Origin: Oceanihabitans gracilariae
GTDB taxonomy: Bacteria > Bacteroidota > Bacteroidia > Flavobacteriales > Flavobacteriaceae
Reading direction: 5' to 3'
DNA: 64,000 nucleotides
Assembly (NCBI RefSeq): GCF_042684485.1
Contig: NZ_JBHULM010000011.1
Span: forward strand, 1,550,001 to 1,614,000
The notes under the pieces are model-generated. The model was not told the origin of the DNA, ran no database searches, and was given only the letters and a program-made list of their open reading frames with translations. This document shows positions 36,170-43,641 of this stretch, in pieces; within the stretch, counting starts at the first letter, position 1, and every line of letters begins with the position of its first letter. The translations under genes and the position numbers were made by a program.

Positions 36170-37501
36170 ATGGAAAATAATATAGCAGTAGGACTTGACA
36201 TTGGAACCACAAAAATTGTGGCTATGATTGGTCGTAAAAACGAATATGGAAAGGTAGAAATTTTAGGTATAGGTAAATCTAAAAGCCTTGGTGTACATCG
36301 TGGTGTAGTAAATAATATTACGCAAACTATTCAGTCTATTCAGTTGGCAGTACAAGAAGCAGAAACTGCTGCAGCTGCAAAAATAGAAGGTGTAACCGTT
36401 GGTATTGCAGGACAACATATAAGAAGCTTGCAACATAGTGATTATATAACAAGAGCAAACTCAGACCAGGTTATAGATGAAGAAGATATAGATAGACTAA
36501 TTAATCAAGTGCATAAGTTAGTAATGCTTCCTGGTGAAGAAATTATACATGTACTACCGCAAGAATATAAAGTAGATGGTCAAGCCGAAATTAAAGAACC
36601 TGTAGGTATGTATGGCGGAAGATTAGAAGCTAATTTTCATGTTGTAGTTGGTCAAGTATCTTCTATTAGAAATGTAGGTAGATGTATACAAAGTGCAGGA
36701 CTACAATTAGAGGGTGTTACTCTAGAGCCTTTAGCATCTTCTAACGCTGTATTAAGTCAAGAAGAAAAAGAAGCAGGAGTAGCGCTTATAGATATAGGAG
36801 GTGGTACAACAGATTTAGCCATTTTTAGAGATGGTATTATTCGTCATACTGCTGTAATTCCTTTTGGAGGTAATGTAATTACAGAAGACATAAAAGAAGG
36901 TTGCTCTATTATAGAAAAGCAAGCAGAACTTTTAAAAATAAAATTTGGGTCTGCATGGCCAGGAGAAAATAAAGACAATGAAATTGTTTCTATTCCAGGT
37001 TTAAGAGGTAGAGAACCCAAAGAGATTACCTTAAAAAATCTCTCTAAAATAATACATGCAAGAGTGGTAGAAATCATTGAGCAGGTATATGTAGAGATTA
37101 AAAATTATGGTCACGAAGAACAAAAAAAGAAACTTATTGCAGGAATTGTTTTAACAGGTGGTGGCGCACAATTAAAACATTTAAAGCAATTGGTAGAGTT
37201 TATAACAGGAATGGATACCAGAATAGGATATCCTAATGAGCACCTTGCAGGTAATAGTGATGATGAGATTACAAGTCCGTTATTTGCTACAGCTGTAGGA
37301 TTGGTTATGGATGGATTAAAAAGAAATGAAAGAAAAAAAGCAGAAACTATTGCAGAAGAAATTGAAACTATAGATGAAGAAAATGAAAATACAGAAGAAG
37401 AAACAGAAGCTATAGAGCAACCACAACCAGTAAAAGAAAGACGTTCCTTTTTAGATAAATTAAGTGAACGCTTAAAAGATTTTTTAGATAACGCAGAGTA
37501 A
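36170..37501 (+). CDS. ftsA: Actin-like division protein FtsA
   Basis: 443 residues. Actin-fold motifs: phosphate-1 VGLDIGTTKIVAMIG at the N-terminus, phosphate-2 ALIDIGGGTTDLAIF near residue 205, adenosine motif GIVLTGGGAQL near 328, and the SHS2 (1C) domain between about 85 and 160. An acidic linker (about 390-420) precedes the C-terminal amphipathic helix FLDKLSERLKDFLDN, which binds the inner membrane. FtsA tethers FtsZ filaments. Three bases after ftsQ, 31 before ftsZ. Confidence 0.96.
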   Translation: MENNIAVGLDIGTTKIVAMIGRKNEYGKVEILGIGKSKSLGVHRGVVNNITQTIQSIQLAVQEAETAAAAKIEGVTVGIAGQHIRSLQHSDYITRANSDQVIDEEDIDRLINQVHKLVMLPGEEIIHVLPQEYKVDGQAEIKEPVGMYGGRLEANFHVVVGQVSSIRNVGRCIQSAGLQLEGVTLEPLASSNAVLSQEEKEAGVALIDIGGGTTDLAIFRDGIIRHTAVIPFGGNVITEDIKEGCSIIEKQAELLKIKFGSAWPGENKDNEIVSIPGLRGREPKEITLKNLSKIIHARVVEIIEQVYVEIKNYGHEEQKKKLIAGIVLTGGGAQLKHLKQLVEFITGMDTRIGYPNEHLAGNSDDEITSPLFATAVGLVMDGLKRNERKKAETIAEEIETIDEENENTEEETEAIEQPQPVKERRSFLDKLSERLKDFLDNAE

Positions 37502-37532
37502 AGTAATAAGTAAGAAAATAAAACCGAAATTC

Positions 37533-39581
37533 ATGAGCAGCAACAAAGAATTCGAAACCAACATATCATTTGATTTACCAAAAAATCAATCAAATGTAAT
37601 TAAAGTTATTGGAGTAGGTGGTGGAGGTAGCAACGCTATCAACCACATGTTTCAACAAGGCATTAAAGGGGTAGACTTCGTAATCTGTAATACAGATGCG
37701 CAAGCACTTCAAAACAGCGGTGTACCCAACAAAATTCAACTAGGTCTTAACCTTACAGAAGGGTTAGGTGCAGGAGCAAATCCAGATGTAGGAGAGCAAT
37801 CTGCTATTGAGAGTTTTGAAGATCTACAACGTATGTTAGATACCAATACCAAAATGATTTTCATTACAGCAGGAATGGGAGGAGGAACTGGTACTGGAGC
37901 AGCACCTATTATTGCTAAAATGGCTAAAGATTTAGACATTTTAACAGTAGGTATTGTTACTATGCCTTTTCAGTTTGAAGGAAAAATGCGTAATGAGCAA
38001 GCACAAGAAGGTATTGAAAAATTAAGAAACGTAGTAGATTCCTTAATTGTAATAAACAATAATAAACTTCGTGATGTATATGGTAATCTAGGGTTTAAAG
38101 CAGGATTCTCTAAAGCAGACGAAGTGCTATCTACTGCTGCTCGTGGTATAGCAGAAGTTATTACACACCACTATACACAAAATATTGATTTACGTGATGC
38201 TAAAACTGTTTTAAGTAATAGCGGAACAGCTATTATGGGTTCTGCTAGTTCTTCTGGTCAAAATCGTGCTCATGAAGCAATACGTAAAGCATTAGATTCG
38301 CCTTTACTAAATGATAATAAAATTATTGGAGCTAAAAACGTATTGTTGCTAATCGTTTCTGGAGCTCAAGAAATTACTATTGATGAAATAGGTGAAATTA
38401 ATGATCATATTCAAAACGAAGCTGGTCATGGTGCAAATATTATTATGGGTGTTGGTGAAGATGAGTCTCTAGATGAGTCTATTGCTGTAACCATTATAGC
38501 TACAGGTTTTGATATTGAACAACAAGATGAAATTTCGAATACCGAAACTAAAAAAGTAATTCATACACTAGAAGAAGAAAAAAACTTAGATACAGACACC
38601 TCTAAAAAAGGAAACAATCCTGCAATACTAAAACCTAATATTGAGTTAGAGAAAAAGGTAGAACCAGTAGTTGTAAAACACACTTTAGATTTAAATGAAT
38701 TAGAAGATGCTTTTGAAACTCCTAAAAAGGAAGTATCAAAACCTGTAGATTTAGTACCTACTACAGATACTATTAAAAATATGCATGTAGTATATGACGA
38801 AGTTGTTGCACCTAAAACTACAGAAGATACTACTATTACAGAAAACCCTTTAAAAGAAGTAACTTTTGAAGATACCTTACAAGAAGATGATTTTGTAATA
38901 ACAAATGCAACACCAGAAGCTGAACCTATTTCAGATTTTGAAGAAGAGAAACAAATAACGCTAACTTTTGATATGCCTTTAAGCGAGCCTGTAAAGCCTG
39001 CTGTGCCAGAAGTTGAAGATACTAAAGAAGAAGTAATCGAGGAAGAGAAAAAAGTGGTTCATACTTTAGATGCCCAAGAAATTAAAGAAATTCCTGTTAA
39101 TGATTATGTAGAGCTTGTATCTGTTACAGAAACAAATAAAGATGGCGAAATACGTTACGCTTTAGATGATTATTTAGATTTTGAATCTACTGATGAGCCT
39201 AAGCAAAAAGAGCCAAAAGTAGAGGTAGTAGATAAAGAACTAGACCAAGAAGTTGTTTTTGAAAAGAAAGAAGTAGCAAAGGTTGAAGTTAAAGAAGAAG
39301 TAGAAGAAATTGACCCAATGAATAGTCCAATTTCAGACCTACTAAAAGATAGAGCAGAAGAACGTAGACGTAAAATGAAGGATTTTAACTATAAATTCAA
39401 TAATGCTAAAATTGATGATATAGAAAAAGTACCAGCATATAAACGTCAAGGTGTAGATCTGCAAGATGTACAACACTCATCACAAAAAACAAGTATGTCT
39501 AAAACTAGTTTAAGTATTGATGATAATGATGATATGTTATTCCGTAGTAACAATTCATTCTTACATGATAATGTAGATTAA
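37533..39581 (+). CDS. ftsZ: Tubulin-like division protein FtsZ with long C-terminal extension
   Basis: 682 residues against 383 in E. coli. The GTPase domain is intact: GVGGGGSNAINHM, tubulin loop GGGTGTGAAPIIA near residue 115, and the T7 loop as NIDLRDAKT, keeping both catalytic Asp. From about residue 330 to 620 follows a highly acidic, Glu/Lys/Val-rich variable linker without predicted fold. A probable FtsA-binding C-terminal peptide, IEKVPAYKRQGVDL, lies at about 630-643, but 40 more residues (Ser/Asp-rich) follow it. Last gene of the dcw cluster, closed by a strong terminator. Confidence 0.96.
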   Translation: MSSNKEFETNISFDLPKNQSNVIKVIGVGGGGSNAINHMFQQGIKGVDFVICNTDAQALQNSGVPNKIQLGLNLTEGLGAGANPDVGEQSAIESFEDLQRMLDTNTKMIFITAGMGGGTGTGAAPIIAKMAKDLDILTVGIVTMPFQFEGKMRNEQAQEGIEKLRNVVDSLIVINNNKLRDVYGNLGFKAGFSKADEVLSTAARGIAEVITHHYTQNIDLRDAKTVLSNSGTAIMGSASSSGQNRAHEAIRKALDSPLLNDNKIIGAKNVLLLIVSGAQEITIDEIGEINDHIQNEAGHGANIIMGVGEDESLDESIAVTIIATGFDIEQQDEISNTETKKVIHTLEEEKNLDTDTSKKGNNPAILKPNIELEKKVEPVVVKHTLDLNELEDAFETPKKEVSKPVDLVPTTDTIKNMHVVYDEVVAPKTTEDTTITENPLKEVTFEDTLQEDDFVITNATPEAEPISDFEEEKQITLTFDMPLSEPVKPAVPEVEDTKEEVIEEEKKVVHTLDAQEIKEIPVNDYVELVSVTETNKDGEIRYALDDYLDFESTDEPKQKEPKVEVVDKELDQEVVFEKKEVAKVEVKEEVEEIDPMNSPISDLLKDRAEERRRKMKDFNYKFNNAKIDDIEKVPAYKRQGVDLQDVQHSSQKTSMSKTSLSIDDNDDMLFRSNNSFLHDNVD

Positions 39582-39602
39582 GTAATTTGATTAATAGCAA
39601 CT

Positions 39603-39640
39603 AACCCGAAAAATACTTCAAAATATTTTTCGGGTTTTTT
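39603..39640 (+). terminator. Terminator of the dcw cluster after ftsZ
   Basis: Perfect 13-bp stem AACCCGAAAAATA / TATTTTTCGGGTT with an 8-base loop followed by a T run; 22 bases after the ftsZ stop. Confidence 0.9.
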
Positions 39641-39656
39641 AGTTTAATACTGTAGC

Positions 39657-39692
39657 TTCCTACTTGCAAATGCTCACTTTTTTATACCTTTG
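39657..39692 (+). promoter_or_regulatory. Promoter of the yqeY-like gene (-33 TTG, 18-bp spacer, -7 TACCTTTG)
   Basis: TTG at 39664-39666 and TACCTTTG at 39685-39692 are 18 bases apart, a consensus Bacteroidota promoter, 24 bases before the ATG. The -33 region, TTCCTACTTGCAAA (39657-39670), resembles the palindromic mini-repeat before murC (TTCCTACTTGTAAA), so it may be built on an old repeat copy. Confidence 0.65.
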
Positions 39693-39715
39693 TACTTCAA
39701 AATTTAAAATAGGTT

Positions 39716-40165
39716 ATGAGCTTACAAAAAGATATAATGACAGCTATGAAAGCTGCAATGAAATCTAAAGACCAAACAGCATTATCTGCATTAAGAGCAG
39801 TAAAATCTGAAATACTTTTAGCACAAACACAAACAGGTTCTAAAGAGGAAATAACAGAAGAGCAAGAAATAAAAATCTTATCTAAATTAGTAAAGCAACG
39901 TAAGGATAGTGCAGCTATTTTTACCGAACAAAATAGAACAGATTTAGCAGAGCCAGAATTAGCACAAGCAGAAGTTATTAGCCAATTCTTACCAGCACAA
40001 TTAAGCGAAGCAGAAATTGAAAAAGTAGTTGTAGAAACTATTGCAGCTGTTGGTGCAGAAGGTATGAAAGATATGGGTAAAGTAATGGGAATAGTAAACC
40101 AAAAACTTGCAGGACAAGCAGATGGTAAAACAATCTCTACCATTGTAAAAGCTAAATTAGCTTAG
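39716..40165 (+). CDS. GatB/YqeY domain protein
   Basis: 149 residues, all helical, matching the stand-alone YqeY family over its whole length (LQKDIMTAMKAAMKSKDQTAL at the start, then EQNRTDLAEPELAQAEVISQFLPAQLSEAEIE and MGKVMGIVNQKLAGQADGKTIS, each split here from longer conserved blocks). Related to the tail domain of GatB, which touches tRNA in the amidotransferase. Function of the free form is not established. Own promoter; follows ftsZ, an arrangement I recall in other Flavobacteriaceae. Confidence 0.88.
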   Translation: MSLQKDIMTAMKAAMKSKDQTALSALRAVKSEILLAQTQTGSKEEITEEQEIKILSKLVKQRKDSAAIFTEQNRTDLAEPELAQAEVISQFLPAQLSEAEIEKVVVETIAAVGAEGMKDMGKVMGIVNQKLAGQADGKTISTIVKAKLA

Positions 40166-40186
40166 TACTTTATACAAGGTAAGCAT

Positions 40187-40240
40187 AAAAGTTTTTTAGT
40201 GAAATCAACAGGTTTGGTTTTGTTAAAAAACTTTTTTGTT
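40187..40240 (+). terminator. Possible weak terminator after the yqeY-like gene
   Basis: AAAAGTTTTTTA (40187-40198) pairs with TAAAAAACTTTT (40224-40235), then TTGTTTTT. Long loop and only one G-C pair, so weak. The rest of this 202-base gap shows nothing. Confidence 0.35.
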
Positions 40241-40367
40241 TTTAGTCCTATACAGACTTAATTCCTCTTTTTTCTTTTCCATGATACATTTTCCTTGTAA
40301 GATAAAAGCAATACATGTAAATTGGCAATAATAATTTTATACAAATTATTTAGCCTACTATTTACAA

Positions 40368-41246
40368 ATGATAAACCTACTTTTTCTATTTCAATCTGCT
40401 TCAAAAAATAATGAATCTTCAAGTGTTATTTTTGTTGTTTTAATTGTTATAGGCTTTTTAATAATTGCAGGAATTGGCCTTTTTAAATTTGTTGAAGGCT
40501 TTTATGTAGATTTTATAGCTAAAAAACCATTGTTTAGGCATTTGTATTTGTTTCCTAAAGAGCTGAATGCAAATCAAAAAAGAATTTTAGAAAACGATTT
40601 TAGTTTTTATAAACGTCTAGATGTTAAACAGCAAAAGTATTTTAGGCATCGTGTATATACATTTATTTCTCATGTAGATTTTGTAGGAAAAGAAAATATT
40701 AAAATAGATGATGAAAAGAAAACCTTAGTAGCAGCAACAGCAATCATGCTTACTTTTGGGTATCGTGATTATGCTATTAACTTGGTAGATAAAATATTAA
40801 TATATCCTACTGTGTTTTATTCTAAGCTAGATAAAAACTACCATAAAGGGCATTTTAATCCAGGATATAGAGCAATAATATTGTCTTGGGAAGATTTTGT
40901 ACATGGACATAAAATTCAAGACGACAACTTAAATCTTGGTATTCATGAATTTGTACATGCATTACATTTAAGCTACTTACATTCTAAGCGTAATAATGAT
41001 ATTAGCGCTCATATATTTACTAGTAGCTTAGATGCATTACATGCTTATATACAGTCTAAAGCAAACCTTAAATTACAGATGGAAAACTCAACTTATTTTA
41101 GAAGCTATGCTTTTAAAAACGATTTTGAATTTACGGCAGTAATCATCGAGAATTTTATTGAAACTCCTAACGAGTTTAAAATTCACTTTCCTAATGTATA
41201 TAAACATGTAAAGCAAATGCTTAACTTTAATTTTATAGGCTATTAA
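40368..41246 (+). CDS. MtfA-like zinc-dependent peptidase (M90 family)
   Basis: 292 residues. One N-terminal TM (about 18-42) then a soluble domain with HEFVHALH (His193, Glu194, His197), the HExxH zinc motif. The surrounding SWEDFVHGHK and LDALHAYIQ features fit the M90/MtfA family; the further zinc ligand is expected in the FTAVIIENFIETP region (Glu). E. coli MtfA is a cytosolic peptidase linked to glucose uptake control through Mlc; the TM anchor here differs, so the role need not be the same. Convergent with rpe; the two stop codons overlap at TTAA (41243-41246). Confidence 0.82.
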   Translation: MINLLFLFQSASKNNESSSVIFVVLIVIGFLIIAGIGLFKFVEGFYVDFIAKKPLFRHLYLFPKELNANQKRILENDFSFYKRLDVKQQKYFRHRVYTFISHVDFVGKENIKIDDEKKTLVAATAIMLTFGYRDYAINLVDKILIYPTVFYSKLDKNYHKGHFNPGYRAIILSWEDFVHGHKIQDDNLNLGIHEFVHALHLSYLHSKRNNDISAHIFTSSLDALHAYIQSKANLKLQMENSTYFRSYAFKNDFEFTAVIIENFIETPNEFKIHFPNVYKHVKQMLNFNFIGY

Positions 41247-41905
41247 GAATTAGAAAGTTTCTTTAAATTAGCAATAGTAGCAGTTGGGTTTTCACTCTTA
41301 AAAACGTGACTTCCAGCAACAAAAACATCAGCACCAGCTTCTACTAGTTTTTCTATGTTTTTATCGGTTACACCACCATCAATTTCAATTCTAGTATCTA
41401 AACCTTGCTCGTCAATCATTTTTCTAAGTTTCTTAACTCTAGCGTAGGTCATTTCTTCAAATTTCTGACCACCAAAACCAGGATTAATAGACATTAATAA
41501 TACCATATAACATTTTGGTAAAATATCTTCTAGAACAGAAACAGGAGTTGTTAAGTTTAAAACCACACCAGCTTTACAGCCAGCATCTTCAATTTGTGTA
41601 AGCGTTCTGTGTAAATGTACTGTAGATTCATGGTGTACAGTAATAATATCTGCGCCAACTTTTGCAAATTCTTCAATATAACGCTCTGGTTTTTCAATCA
41701 TTAAATGTACATCTAATGGTTTGGTTGCGTGCTTTTTAATAGCAGCAATTACTGGCATTCCGTAAGAAATGTTTGGTACAAAATGACCATCCATTACGTC
41801 AATATGAAACCAATCGGCATCACTATTATTAACCATTTCTGTATCACGTTGTAAGTTGCCAAAGTCTGCGGAAAGCATTGAAGGAGCAATTAATTTTGTA
41901 GTCAT
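41243..41905 (-). CDS. rpe: Ribulose-phosphate 3-epimerase
   Basis: 220 residues, TIM-barrel. Family motifs: IAPSMLSADFGNL at the start, HIDVMDGHFVPN near residue 34 (metal-binding His/Asp), VHHESTVHLHRTL, MSINPGFGGQKF and EIDGGVTDKNI, with VAGSHVF near the end. It interconverts ribulose-5-P and xylulose-5-P in the pentose phosphate pathway. A TATATTTG -7 box lies 25 bases upstream. No terminator separates it from the convergent peptidase gene. Confidence 0.96.
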   Translation of the reverse strand: MTTKLIAPSMLSADFGNLQRDTEMVNNSDADWFHIDVMDGHFVPNISYGMPVIAAIKKHATKPLDVHLMIEKPERYIEEFAKVGADIITVHHESTVHLHRTLTQIEDAGCKAGVVLNLTTPVSVLEDILPKCYMVLLMSINPGFGGQKFEEMTYARVKKLRKMIDEQGLDTRIEIDGGVTDKNIEKLVEAGADVFVAGSHVFKSENPTATIANLKKLSNS

Positions 41906-41929
41906 TTTTTAGTTTGTGTTGTGTTTGCG

Positions 41930-41937
41930 CAAATATA
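41930..41937 (-). promoter_or_regulatory. -7 promoter box TATATTTG of rpe
   Basis: Exact TAnnTTTG on the minus strand, 25 bases before the rpe ATG; no clear -33 TTG. Confidence 0.5.
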
Positions 41938-42025
41938 GAAAAGTCTTTTTTAAGTGTATACCTTTTTGGTACAAGAAAAGCCGCTTTTGTAAGCAAAATA
42001 ATTTAAGAAATGGCTAAAAATGAAT

Positions 42026-42057
42026 GAACCCAGAGTAATCAGCTCTGGGTTCTTTCA
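42026..42057 (-). terminator. Probable terminator after rpoD
   Basis: Stem GAACCCAGAG / CTCTGGGTTC (42026-42035, 42043-42052) with a 7-base loop, extended by four outer pairs. On the minus strand it lies 95 bases after the rpoD stop; the following T-rich stretch is interrupted, so strength is uncertain. Confidence 0.6.
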
Positions 42058-42146
42058 TCAATCAAAAAACGAACAGTTATGAAATACTCAATCTCTTAAG
42101 TATAAACTGTTTGTTACTATAATTTAGGTGTAATTAGTAAAAACTA

Positions 42147-43010
42147 CTATCCTAAATACGTTTTTAATATTTTACTTCTAGACGTATGTTTTAATCTACG
42201 TATAGCTTTTTCTTTAATTTGTCTTACACGCTCACGAGTTAAATCAAACGTTTCACCAATTTCTTCTAAGGTCATTGGGTGTTGGTTTCCTAAACCAAAG
42301 TATAATCTAATAACGTCAGCTTCACGAGGAGTTAATGTTTCAAGAGCACGTTCAATCTCTGTACGTAAAGACTCATGTAATAAATCTTTATCAGGATTTG
42401 GTGACTCACCAGAGTTTAATACATCATATAAGTTAGAATCTTCACCTTCTACTAAAGGAGCATCCATACTTACGTGACGACCAGAATTTTTCATAGACTC
42501 CTTAACATCGTTAATAGTCATGTCTAATTCTTTTGCAATTTCTTCTGCACTTGGTGGTCTTTCATGTGCTTGTTCTAAAAAGGCAAACGTTTTATTAATT
42601 TTATTAATAGAACCAATTTTATTTAAAGGTAAACGTACAATTCTAGATTGTTCTGCTAATGCTTGTAAAATAGATTGTCTAATCCACCAAACAGCATAAG
42701 ATATAAATTTAAAACCACGAGTTTCATCAAAACGTTGCGCTGCTTTAATAAGCCCTAAATTTCCTTCATTAATTAAATCTGGTAGTGTTAAACCTTGGTT
42801 TTGGTATTGCTTAGCTACAGATACAACGAAACGTAAATTAGCCTTTGTCAACTTCTCTAAAGCAACCTGATCACCTGCTTTAATACGTTGTGCTAATTCT
42901 ACTTCCTCGTCTGCTGTAATTAAGTCAACTTTACCAATTTCTTGTAAATATTTGTCTAATGAAGCGGTTTCTCTATTGGTAACCTGCTTGGTAATTTTAA
43001 GTTGTCTCAT
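42147..43010 (-). CDS. rpoD: Primary sigma factor RpoD/SigA
   Basis: 287 residues, far shorter than E. coli RpoD because region 1.1 and the non-conserved region are absent, as usual in Bacteroidota. Visible: region 1.2 (SLDKYLQEIGKVDLI), region 2 with NLRFVVSVAKQYQNQGL and FISYAVWWIRQSI, region 3 (RPPSAEEIAKELDM), region 4.2 helix-turn-helix TLEEIGETFDLTRERVRQI. It directs RNA polymerase to the TAnnTTTG promoters found across this window. Convergent neighbours none; both sides are minus-strand genes. Confidence 0.96.
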   Translation of the reverse strand: MRQLKITKQVTNRETASLDKYLQEIGKVDLITADEEVELAQRIKAGDQVALEKLTKANLRFVVSVAKQYQNQGLTLPDLINEGNLGLIKAAQRFDETRGFKFISYAVWWIRQSILQALAEQSRIVRLPLNKIGSINKINKTFAFLEQAHERPPSAEEIAKELDMTINDVKESMKNSGRHVSMDAPLVEGEDSNLYDVLNSGESPNPDKDLLHESLRTEIERALETLTPREADVIRLYFGLGNQHPMTLEEIGETFDLTRERVRQIKEKAIRRLKHTSRSKILKTYLG

Positions 43011-43186
43011 CTAATGTTCTCGTGTAAAATTTGTGTGAATAAAACGTTCTATTTAGTTATACGCAGAAAGAGAAGAAAATGTTACAAAAAACTTTACTTT
43101 ATTTTTTTGGGCGTTACTTTTTGCGCCTATTTACTAAGGTGAAATCTAAAATAAAGTTGTTTGTAAGTATTTAAAGTTAGCAAAAA
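43011..43186. other. AT-rich gap upstream of rpoD
   Basis: First part of a 631-base stretch between rpoD and proA. I see no open frame, hairpin terminator or consensus promoter in these 176 bases; the rpoD promoter should be here but does not match TAnnTTTG clearly. Confidence 0.5.
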
Positions 43187-43247
43187 GTCAGGCTGTCACT
43201 ACTCGCTCTCTTTGAGGAGCTCAAACATGCCGTTCCATCCTTAACGC
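43187..43247 (-). repeat. Partial copy of a dispersed intergenic element
   Basis: About 61 bases clearly richer in GC than the surroundings. It ends in GTTCCATCCTTAACGC (43232-43247), 14 of 16 identical to the end of the element at 52304-52376 read on its minus strand. It contains an internal TTTGAG-GAG-CTCAAA hairpin (43211-43225). The GCGTTACCC end seen in the fuller copy is missing, so this looks like a degraded or variant copy. Confidence 0.6.
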
Positions 43248-43285
43248 GCTTACTTAGTTGGCAATTCGTTGTTTTTTCAGTAGGT

Positions 43286-43567
43286 TTAAATACAGTTGTA
43301 AATTCTTTTTGTTTTCAGAATTCGAGTAAACTCAGTTAGCGTTTTATCCTTTAAACCTTTTAATTTTGATGAAGTGAGTAATTCTGTAATTTTTTCAAAT
43401 TCTGAATTTAATTAGGATGTTGTTTTACTTTTCCATTTTTTAAGTGAAAGTCCAACTCCACAACCAATTAATAGCCCAGAGATTAAATCATATTCGCTTT
43501 TTAAAGTATATTGAATAATAATTCCAATTATGACTAAGCCTAAAGCAATTATTTTTGTTTTATCCAT
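43286..43567 (-). pseudogene. Small membrane protein gene with an in-frame stop after 51 codons
   Basis: From ATG at 43567 the frame gives 51 residues: one clear TM helix (about 5-20, KIIALGLVIIGIIIQYTL), a second short Gly-rich hydrophobic stretch (about 28-41, SGLLIGCGVGLSL), and a basic end (KKWKSKTTS), then TAA at 43412-43414. The same frame continues without a stop for 41 more codons (LNSEFEKITELLTSSKLKG..., helical and protein-like) to TAA at 43286. Either the 51-residue product is the real protein (43412-43567) or a nonsense change split a 92-codon gene. No family recognised. Confidence 0.5.
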
Positions 43568-43641
43568 ATTTTTTTATTCGTTTTGAGTGCGTTTCGCCAA
43601 TGAATAGCGGCTATAGAGCAACTAATAATATGTTTTCTGTA

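Noticed and set aside
39697..40143. 148-codon open frame antisense to the yqeY-like gene
   Set aside because: Ser/Cys/Ala-rich shadow of a helical protein; the plus strand has promoter, start and a known family.
43187..43247. tRNA or tRNA fragment
   Set aside because: GC-rich and structured, but no cloverleaf, T-loop GTTCGA or acceptor pairing.
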